This document shows, in pieces, positions 1 to 5,276 of a stretch of 5,276 nt of DNA. The translations under genes were made by a program, and so were the position numbers. The stretch's first letter is position 1. Each line of letters starts with the position of its first letter. Origin of the DNA: Candidatus Methanophagales archaeon (GTDB taxonomy: Archaea; Halobacteriota; Syntropharchaeia; Alkanophagales; Methanospirareceae). Below the pieces are notes generated by a model that was given only the letters and a program-made list of their open reading frames with translations, was not told where the DNA came from and ran no database searches. The stretch lies in the NCBI GenBank assembly GCA_003601795.1, contig PIXU01000160.1, positions 1 through 5,276 on the forward strand, given 5' to 3'.

Positions 1-989
1 ATTGTTGCGCAGGACGGTGCAGTATAACGAACACCACTCTTATCCCCTGCTATATGCTCCACCTGATATCTTGTCCGATCCGCATCAAAATCAGGCGAGT
101 TCTTGTAAATCTCTATTATCTCATCTTCGGTTAAACCTGCGTTCAACAAGAAAGCAGTAACCGCAAATCTTGCACTGTGTGGAACGTTTACTCCTTCTCT
201 TAAGTTGCTCAGAATGTAGGTTATACAAGGAGGAAAACAGCTTGGGTCCTTCACGAGGAAGCCCGAACCAGACTCAAAGTCAAAACCAAAACCAGCGTCA
301 CCGAACTTTTTTCGCATTTCCTCCAACACCTTTTTTATATCCTCTGTGTATCCTCTTATCGCCTTGCATATATCAGCAGGGACATCCAACGGCAGATCCT
401 TCTTTATTCGTTCATACACTGCCTCTTGAATGATACGCACAAATTCGCTCTTTCTGAGTTTCACCTCCCCCTTCTCTAACCCACGATTTACCAGTTTCCA
501 TCTTTTATCTCGCAGATTAACAGTGAATCGGAGATAATCAACGAAAGGCATCCGAACCTGCTCCCGTTCCCCAGGTAAGAAGTCCACTCGTACTCCAAAC
601 TCTTCGGACATTCCGTAAATAACATCAGTGCTCGAGCTGGAACCGGTGCTGGAATTCTCTAACAATTTTTCGTATGCTGCTTTTGCCTCCGACAGTGCAT
701 ATCTACGGACAAGACGCTCATCTCCGATGCACGACACAAGGATCCGGGCAAAAGGATAAGATAATAATTCCGTCTCTGCCTGAGCATTGCTGATTATAAC
801 TTGCTTTCGGATTTTTCCATCCTTTATCGCTTCTATTATCCTCTCTTTACCTCTTGATCTTGCATGTCTGAAAGTACCGCTGTGAATCAAATTATCCAGC
901 GTAATTCCTGACTCTTCTACATATTCCGCCGCCGCAGACAGAAAAGGATACAGGCATAAACGCACAGGTTCAGTGCGCCATTCTATCAT
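1..989 (-). CDS. priL: DNA primase large subunit PriL (partial, C-terminus beyond window)
   Basis: Non-catalytic large subunit of the archaeal/eukaryotic-type primase. It partners the small subunit PriS in making primers for DNA replication. The reading frame is open for 329 codons from ATG at 989 to the window edge. The N-terminal helical domain carries MPFVDYLRF (residues 147-155) and LVNRGLEKGEVKL (166-178), both typical of archaeal PriL. The C-terminal iron-sulfur domain starts near residue 240. FPPCI holds Cys255, the probable first 4Fe-4S ligand, and PSC near the edge holds Cys327, the probable second; the remaining two ligands should lie outside the window. His271 and Arg274 sit in the conserved helix after the first ligand, comparable to the HLRH region of human PRIM2. 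Cys251 is an additional cysteine. A serine-rich stretch (113-121) looks like a flexible linker. The gene is divergent from the acyl-CoA synthetase gene. The start is supported by a TATA-like box about 27 bp upstream. Family assignment is confident. Confidence 0.93.
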   Translation of the reverse strand, partial: MIEWRTEPVRLCLYPFLSAAAEYVEESGITLDNLIHSGTFRHARSRGKERIIEAIKDGKIRKQVIISNAQAETELLSYPFARILVSCIGDERLVRRYALSEAKAAYEKLLENSSTGSSSSTDVIYGMSEEFGVRVDFLPGEREQVRMPFVDYLRFTVNLRDKRWKLVNRGLEKGEVKLRKSEFVRIIQEAVYERIKKDLPLDVPADICKAIRGYTEDIKKVLEEMRKKFGDAGFGFDFESGSGFLVKDPSCFPPCITYILSNLREGVNVPHSARFAVTAFLLNAGLTEDEIIEIYKNSPDFDADRTRYQVEHIAGDKSGVRYTAPSCAT

Positions 990-990
990 G

Positions 991-1001
991 TTATCTAATT
1001 T
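991..1001 (+). promoter_or_regulatory. possible weak TATA region for the acyl-CoA synthetase operon
   Basis: The plus strand reads TTATCTAATTT here, 24-34 bp before the ATG at 1025, where a box A for a leaderless transcript would be expected. The match to consensus is weak. It is proposed mainly because only 35 bp separate the two divergent start codons, and because no Shine-Dalgarno motif precedes ATG 1025. The stronger TATA-like element at 1012-1019 lies too close to ATG 1025 to drive a full-length plus-strand message. Confidence 0.25.
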
Positions 1002-1011
1002 GTTATTCAAA

Positions 1012-1019
1012 CTTATAAA
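1012..1019 (-). promoter_or_regulatory. TATA box of priL (leaderless transcript)
   Basis: On the minus strand this reads TTTATAAG, close to the archaeal box A consensus. Its centre is about 27 bp from the A of the priL ATG at 989, the usual TATA-to-transcription-start distance in archaea. Transcription would therefore begin at or next to the start codon, giving a leaderless mRNA. No Shine-Dalgarno motif is visible before the ATG, which fits. The upstream BRE position falls on the start codon of the divergent gene and is only partly purine-rich. Confidence 0.6.
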
Positions 1020-1024
1020 TATCC

Positions 1025-3103
1025 ATGCTTGACCAGTTTTTCAATCCTGAGGGAATAGCAGTGGTAGGGGCAACACCCAGAGAAGGGAAAGTAGGAAATA
1101 CCCTTCTTAAGAACCTACTCTCGTTTCAGGGAAAAGGAAAAAGGATTTATGCGGTTAATCCCAAATACGATAAAATTCTTGATGTCCGATGTTACCCCTC
1201 AGTTCTTCAAATTGAAGAAGCGGTATCTTTAGCTGTGATAGCAGTTCCGGCTGCCGGTGTTCCCGAAGTTCTTGAGCAATGCGGGATGAAAGGAATAAAG
1301 AACGTGGTGGTCATCTCCGCGGGCTTTAAAGAGGCAGGGCGAGTCGTGCTCGAATCCAAACTTATTAGAATAAGTGCTAAATACGGCTTATACCTCGTAG
1401 GTCCAAACTGTGTGGGGCTAATAAACACGCAGTCCGGGTTAAATGCAACTTTCGGTAATGTTATGCCGGCAGAGGGTAATATTGCGTTCTTAAGTCAATC
1501 CGGGGCGTTTGCATTAGCGGTTATTGACTGGGCAAAAGCAGCAAATGTAGGATTCAGTAAGATCGTTTCCTTAGGTAACAAAGCGGTTCTCGACGAATGT
1601 GACTTTATAAAATACCTAGCTGAGGACAATGAAACCGAGGTGATAACAATGTATCTTGAGGACATAAGAGACGGGAGACGGTTTATGGATGTTGTGAGAG
1701 AGGCAACGAGAACCAAGCCGGTGGTAGTGATGAAAAGCGGGAAGACTGAAGCAGGTGCGAAAGCCGCTTCGAGCCATACCGGGAGTATCGCGGGCAGTGT
1801 AGAAGCTTTCAGGGCGGCATTTCAACAATCAGGCGTGGTTGAAGCGAACTCGATTAATGATTTGTTTGACTTTTCACTCACCCTGTCCCGAATTCGTCAC
1901 TTAAAGGGCGGAATAGCAATAGTCACCAATTCTGGCGGACCTGGAGTTATGGCTGCCGATGCAATCGAAGAGTATGGGCTTGAGCTTGCTTCTTTCGATA
2001 GGATGACGAAGGAGAAAGTCCGTGATTTACACGTTGCGAATTTTTATAATCCTGTTGATGTGATGGGGGATGCCGATTCAGATAAATTTGGTTCTGCTCT
2101 TCGGTTTGTGTCTGCCGATGAAAGCGTCGGCGCAATAGTCGCTATACTTTCTCCCACGGCACAGATAAATTTCCAGAAAGCCGGGGATTATGTTCTGGAA
2201 TTGACAGGAACTAAGCCGATTGTTCCCGTGTTTATGGCTGGTGATAAGATTGCAAAAACCGTAGAGCGGTTTAAAAAGGAAGGTATCACCAACTACTTCG
2301 ACCCTGTAAGGGCGATAGAAGTGCTCCACGCAGTCAAGCGATATAGTGAGATCAAGGAGAAAATATCAGCTCCACCGCCTTACTTCAAAATTGATAGGAA
2401 AGCCATTGAGAAGTTGATAGAACTCAGGGAAAGAAGGGAGGGAAAAGCGGGTTTAGGTGTTGATGGATTTAAAGTGATCGAAACGTATGGAATACCGGTG
2501 CCCTCGTATGGTAAAGCGAAAACGGTGGCAGAAGCACTTGAAATCGCTGATAGAATAGGTTATCCCGTGAGTATGAAGATCATTTGCCCCGATATAGTGC
2601 ATAAAACGGACGTGGGTTGTGTAAAGTTGAACGTGGTAAGGGAAGAGGTAAAAGAGACATTCTTTGAAATCCTGCACCGCGCTGAGAAATACACAAGTGC
2701 AAGGCGAATAGAGGGTGTTCTTGTTCAGCAGATGATAGAAGGCGGAAAAGAGGTAATCGTGGGTATGAAACGCGACATGCACTTTGGACCTTTGATGATG
2801 TTTGGTCTCGGGGGGATTTATGTGGAGGTCTTCAAAGACGTTTCGTTCAGGATTGCACCATTGAGCGAGGAGGATGCAGTAGAAATGATTAAAAGTGTTA
2901 AGGCTTATAGAATATTAAGGGGTGTAAGAGGGGAGCCGATGTCAGATATAGATTCGCTGGTGGATATTTTGCTCAGGGTTTCGCAGCTAAGTATGGACTT
3001 CCCTGAGATACTGGAAGCGGATTTAAATCCAATTAAGGTCTTTGAGCATGGTAAAGGTTGTTATGCAATAGATTTTAAAATGATTACGGGGAAGAGAAGA
3101 TGA
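1025..3103 (+). CDS. acd: ADP-forming acyl-CoA synthetase, fused alpha-beta (acetate-CoA ligase, ADP-forming, type)
   Basis: Cytosolic enzyme of the NDP-forming acyl-CoA synthetase family: acyl-CoA + ADP + Pi gives acid + ATP + CoA, reversibly. Acetate is the commonest substrate, but the sequence does not fix specificity. Domain order: CoA-binding Rossmann domain (about 1-130, VVGATPREGKVGN at 13-25, VGPNCVGLIN at 125-134); flavodoxin-like succinyl-CoA-ligase domains (about 150-440, SQSGA at 157-161); ATP-grasp beta part (about 470-690). His251 in SSHTGSIAG matches the alpha phosphohistidine (His257 in Pyrococcus furiosus). His526 in HKTDVG matches the beta phosphohistidine. FGLGGIYVEVFKDVSFR (593-609) and EADLNPI (664-670) are ATP-grasp motifs. 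Length 692 is normal for fused forms. Cys532 stands where the family usually has Gly (HKxDVGGV). The start is firm: TAA at 1016-1018 closes the frame just upstream, and MLDQFFNPEGIAVVGA is a typical N-terminus. The stop overlaps the next start (ATGA). Confidence 0.95.
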   Translation: MLDQFFNPEGIAVVGATPREGKVGNTLLKNLLSFQGKGKRIYAVNPKYDKILDVRCYPSVLQIEEAVSLAVIAVPAAGVPEVLEQCGMKGIKNVVVISAGFKEAGRVVLESKLIRISAKYGLYLVGPNCVGLINTQSGLNATFGNVMPAEGNIAFLSQSGAFALAVIDWAKAANVGFSKIVSLGNKAVLDECDFIKYLAEDNETEVITMYLEDIRDGRRFMDVVREATRTKPVVVMKSGKTEAGAKAASSHTGSIAGSVEAFRAAFQQSGVVEANSINDLFDFSLTLSRIRHLKGGIAIVTNSGGPGVMAADAIEEYGLELASFDRMTKEKVRDLHVANFYNPVDVMGDADSDKFGSALRFVSADESVGAIVAILSPTAQINFQKAGDYVLELTGTKPIVPVFMAGDKIAKTVERFKKEGITNYFDPVRAIEVLHAVKRYSEIKEKISAPPPYFKIDRKAIEKLIELRERREGKAGLGVDGFKVIETYGIPVPSYGKAKTVAEALEIADRIGYPVSMKIICPDIVHKTDVGCVKLNVVREEVKETFFEILHRAEKYTSARRIEGVLVQQMIEGGKEVIVGMKRDMHFGPLMMFGLGGIYVEVFKDVSFRIAPLSEEDAVEMIKSVKAYRILRGVRGEPMSDIDSLVDILLRVSQLSMDFPEILEADLNPIKVFEHGKGCYAIDFKMITGKRR
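3088..3092 (+). promoter_or_regulatory. Shine-Dalgarno-like site of the BioD-like/DRTGG gene
   Basis: GGGGA ends seven bases before ATG 3100 and lies inside the last codons of the synthetase gene. With the ATGA stop/start overlap at 3100-3103 it suggests translational coupling of the two genes. It also supports ATG 3100 as the start. Confidence 0.5.
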
Positions 3104-4158
3104 AAAATCTGCTTGTATCATCTATAGAAGAATATTCAGGAAAGAGTGCGTTAATAATAGCTCTGGGACTGATACTGCGAGAGAAAGGATTTAAAGTCGG
3201 ATACTTTAAACCTTTTGGCGTGGGTACCACCCGGATAAGCAACGAATTGGTTGATGAAGATGCGTATAATACGGCGAGCGTGTTGAATACTGGGGACAAT
3301 CTTGAAGACGTTTGCCCGGTCAAGCTTGACAGACCATACGTGGAATTTGTTTGTACCGCGGACCCCGTAGCATTAAAGAAAAGAATTATAGGTTCGTATA
3401 AGAGGATCTCTGAGACTAAGGACGTTGTCCTTGTGGAGGGCGCAGTCGAGTATAAAGTTGGAAGAGCGATGGGTCTCAGTGACCTGGACGTTTCATCGGC
3501 GCTGGATTTAGAGGCACTCATGGTGGTGAAATACACGAGCGATTTCGTCCTTGACGGGATTCTTACTGCGAGGGAACTTTTTGGCGAGCGACTTAAGTTC
3601 GTTCTGTTCAATCAACTCGCGGGCTACAAGAAGGCGTATGTCAAGGATATTACGGAAGGATTTTTAAAAAGGAACAGAATAGACATGCTTGGTACGCTGC
3701 CTTACGACCCGGTACTTGCCGGGTTGTTTGTCAGTGAAATCGGTGAGGCACTGAATGGTGAATGGCTGGTTAAGCCGGAGAAGAAAGATGAGATTATCGA
3801 AGAGTTCTTGATAGGTGCGATGTCCCCGCCAGCGGCATTGAAATATTTCAGGCGTGTGAGGCAAGCGGCACTGATAACCGGAGGAGACCGTGCAGATTTG
3901 CAAAATCTCGCATTGGAAACGGGGAATATAAAGTGTCTTTTGCTGACCGGGCATTTAGAACCACCGGCAACGATGCTTGGAAAAGCAGAAGAAAAGGGCA
4001 TTCCGGTTATCATGGTTGCGGATGACACACTCACGACAATGGAGAGGGTGGATGAGGTATTTGGGAAGGCGAGGATAAAGGGCGATGCGAAGATAAGAAG
4101 GATTAAGGAGCTTGTCGAACATTTTATTGATTTAAAATCTTTGGGGGTATTAACTTAA
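3100..4158 (+). CDS. BioD-like P-loop protein with DRTGG domain (phosphotransacetylase N-terminal-like)
   Basis: The protein has 352 residues and no transmembrane segment, so it is probably cytosolic. The N-terminal part (about 1-205) is a BioD/dethiobiotin-synthetase-like P-loop NTPase. Its P-loop is EEYSGKS (10-16, Lys15), with Ile9 where a classical Walker A has its first Gly, as I recall for this subgroup. It is followed by VGYFKPFG (33-40), VDEDA (51-55), VCPVKLDRPYV (71-81) and VLVEGA (110-115). The C-terminal part (about 215-325) resembles a DRTGG domain: ITGGDRADLQNLALE (259-273), then LLTGHLEPP (281-289) and IPVIMVADDT (301-310). The same pair forms the regulatory N-terminus of long bacterial phosphotransacetylases, but the PTA_PTB catalytic domain is absent here. 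It is probably translated together with the upstream synthetase gene. A regulatory or partner role for that enzyme is inference; the biochemical function is unknown. True biotin synthesis (BioD) is unlikely given the DRTGG domain and the lack of bio genes nearby. Confidence 0.85.
   Translation: MKNLLVSSIEEYSGKSALIIALGLILREKGFKVGYFKPFGVGTTRISNELVDEDAYNTASVLNTGDNLEDVCPVKLDRPYVEFVCTADPVALKKRIIGSYKRISETKDVVLVEGAVEYKVGRAMGLSDLDVSSALDLEALMVVKYTSDFVLDGILTARELFGERLKFVLFNQLAGYKKAYVKDITEGFLKRNRIDMLGTLPYDPVLAGLFVSEIGEALNGEWLVKPEKKDEIIEEFLIGAMSPPAALKYFRRVRQAALITGGDRADLQNLALETGNIKCLLLTGHLEPPATMLGKAEEKGIPVIMVADDTLTTMERVDEVFGKARIKGDAKIRRIKELVEHFIDLKSLGVLT
4129..4139 (+). promoter_or_regulatory. possible internal TATA element before the site-2 protease gene
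   Basis: GATTTAAAATC lies inside the end of the upstream gene. Its TTTAAAAT core is centred about 26 bp before ATG 4160, the distance expected for an archaeal leaderless start. It may be only AT-rich codons (Asp-Leu-Lys-Ser), so this is a tentative call. Confidence 0.25.
4143..4148 (+). promoter_or_regulatory. Shine-Dalgarno-like site of the site-2 protease gene
   Basis: GGGGGT lies 11 bases before ATG 4160, within the last codons of the preceding gene. The spacing is slightly long and the match imperfect, but it is the only purine-rich block near the start. It would allow re-initiation after the stop at 4156-4158. Confidence 0.35.
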
Positions 4159-4159
4159 A

Positions 4160-5276
4160 ATGAAGTGGTCTTATCGAATTGGCAGTATCCGCGGAATACC
4201 TATAAAGCTGCATTTCTCATTTCTTATAATACTGCTAATTTTTATCTGGATATTTGCGGTTAACGATATTAGAATTAAAACTCTTGGCATAATTATTGGT
4301 TTCGGTGGCATGAACATTTCCACATGGCTAAAGTACCTGTTGGGCGCAATTGCCTCGGTCCTTTTTTTCTCTACCATACTCTTTCATGAGCTCAGTCATT
4401 CTTTTGTTGCAAGGCATTATGGGACAAAAATACGGAGCATCACCCTATTCGTACTCGGAGGCGTGGCACAGATGGAAGCGATACCCAGAGATCCGGGAAA
4501 GGAAGCAAAAATTTCGGCTGCTGGTCCCGCGTTTAGCATGGGCATTGGCATCATTAGCTATGTTATTTACTACATCTTCGGTCCGGTAAGCCTGACAGCA
4601 CCCGTAGCGACATTCAAGGATGCGACTCTCCTGGTTGTGAGTATAATCGCATTTTACAATGTGCTACTTGGTCTCTTCAATCTTATTCCGGCGTTTCCCA
4701 TGGATGGCGGCAGGATATTGCGTGCTTTGTTCGCTACGCGTATGTCATATATAGAAGCAACAAAGAGAGCAGTTGCAGTGGGAGAGAGCTTTGCATTTGC
4801 TTTGGGGATTTTCGGGTTACTAACACTGAACGTGTTTTTACTATTCATAGCCATCTTCATCTACTTTGGCGCTTCGGCGGAGGAGAAGGCAACGATTATC
4901 TCGGTCACGCTGGAAGGTGTTAAGGCACGGGACGTCATGACCGCAGTTCCGAATGTTGTCTCTGTGCCTCCGGACATGACGCTCAATCAGTTGGTGGATG
5001 TAATGTTTAGAACCAAACACATAGGCTATCCGGTGCAAGAAGAGCAGAGTTCTCCGGTACTTGGAGTGATAACCTTTGGAGACGTGCGACAGATACCCGC
5101 CTCAAAGCGCGACACTACCAGGGTCGAGGAGGTTATGAACAGAGAAGTAATCTCAATCGGGGCGGATACAGATGCCTCCGATGCTCTTAAGTTAATGTCC
5201 AGCAAAAACATCGGTCGCTTGATTGTTATGGAAGATGGACAGATGGTAGGCATCATCTCCAGGACCGACCTCATGC
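4160..5276 (+). CDS. site-2 protease family (M50) intramembrane metalloprotease with CBS domains (partial, C-terminus beyond window)
   Basis: Polytopic membrane zinc protease expected to cleave transmembrane segments of substrate proteins. The frame is open for 372 codons to the window edge. The zinc motif HELSH spans 76-80 (His76, Glu77, His80). The second signature, NLIPAFPMDGGR (174-185), supplies Asp182 as the third probable zinc ligand. Hydrophobic segments lie at about 19-36, 57-80, 118-142, 151-176 and 209-236. SFVARHYGTKIRSITLFVLGG (81-101) is the usual stretch after the active site. After the last membrane segment come a CBS domain (about 256-315, TFGD at 305-308) and a second CBS domain (from about 322, SRTD at 367-370), truncated by the window end. 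The [ST]-x-x-D pattern is the ribose-contacting motif seen in nucleotide-binding CBS pairs. The architecture resembles the Methanocaldococcus jannaschii S2P with CBS domains. ATG 4160 is one base after the preceding stop, pointing to an operon. The substrate is unknown. Confidence 0.92.
   Translation, partial: MKWSYRIGSIRGIPIKLHFSFLIILLIFIWIFAVNDIRIKTLGIIIGFGGMNISTWLKYLLGAIASVLFFSTILFHELSHSFVARHYGTKIRSITLFVLGGVAQMEAIPRDPGKEAKISAAGPAFSMGIGIISYVIYYIFGPVSLTAPVATFKDATLLVVSIIAFYNVLLGLFNLIPAFPMDGGRILRALFATRMSYIEATKRAVAVGESFAFALGIFGLLTLNVFLLFIAIFIYFGASAEEKATIISVTLEGVKARDVMTAVPNVVSVPPDMTLNQLVDVMFRTKHIGYPVQEEQSSPVLGVITFGDVRQIPASKRDTTRVEEVMNREVISIGADTDASDALKLMSSKNIGRLIVMEDGQMVGIISRTDLM

Noticed and set aside
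170..433. An 87-codon plus-strand open frame.
   Set aside because: It is antisense to priL, whose motifs and Fe-S cysteines are clear in the minus frame. The translated product is low-complexity and unlike any family I know.
1008..1010. Upstream in-frame TTG (minus strand) as an alternative priL start, adding seven residues.
   Set aside because: It lies only a few bases from the TATA-like box, so a transcript starting at the usual distance would not include it. ATG 989 fits the promoter spacing.
1025..3103. Annotation as a protein acetyltransferase of the Pat type.
   Set aside because: No GNAT acetyltransferase domain is present at either end. The 692 residues are fully used by the alpha and beta synthetase domains, and both phosphohistidine motifs are retained.
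3084..3611. A 175-codon open frame on the minus strand inside the BioD-like gene.
   Set aside because: It lies wholly antisense to a well-supported gene and overlaps the synthetase end. Its composition is rich in Ser and Thr with no recognisable motif, as expected of a shadow frame.
3100..4158. Annotation as dethiobiotin synthetase (bioD) or as cobyrinate amidotransferase.
   Set aside because: The C-terminal DRTGG-like domain, the YSGKS P-loop and the operon with an acyl-CoA synthetase fit the phosphotransacetylase N-terminal-like group. No glutamine amidotransferase triad or biotin genes are present.
4350..4589. A 79-codon plus-strand open frame starting MPRSFF.
   Set aside because: It is a shifted frame within the site-2 protease gene, which covers the same bases with the HELSH motif and membrane segments.

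Overview
The window looks like a piece of archaeal, probably euryarchaeal, chromosome. It carries an archaeal-type DNA primase large subunit, an ADP-forming acyl-CoA synthetase with alpha and beta parts fused in one chain, a TATA-like element placed for a leaderless transcript, and tightly packed genes. The host could be a methanogen, an anaerobic methane or alkane oxidiser, or a relative of Archaeoglobus; the sequence alone does not decide this, and the assignment is inference.

Layout: positions 1-989 (minus strand) hold the N-terminal 329 residues of priL, whose 3' end lies outside the window. A 35-bp intergenic gap (990-1024) separates it from a divergent plus-strand cluster of three genes. 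These are a 692-residue ADP-forming acyl-CoA synthetase (1025-3103), a 352-residue BioD-like P-loop/DRTGG protein (3100-4158), and a site-2 protease of family M50 with C-terminal CBS domains (4160 to beyond the window end). The first two plus-strand genes overlap by ATGA and the second and third are one base apart, so they probably form one operon. No RNA genes, mobile elements, CRISPR arrays, long repeats or clear terminators were seen. Coding sequence covers everything except the 35-bp gap and base 4159.

How the genes may work together: the synthetase converts an acyl-CoA, ADP and phosphate to the free acid, ATP and CoA, or runs in reverse. The second protein matches the N-terminal non-catalytic part of long bacterial phosphotransacetylases (BioD-like domain plus DRTGG) but lacks the acyltransferase domain, which makes it a candidate regulator or partner of the synthetase. 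The third gene adds a membrane protease with a cytosolic CBS pair, a module that often binds adenine nucleotides. An acyl-CoA/ATP-producing enzyme, a phosphotransacetylase-type regulatory module and a nucleotide-sensing intramembrane protease in one operon is the most interesting aspect of the window. The functional link is inference.
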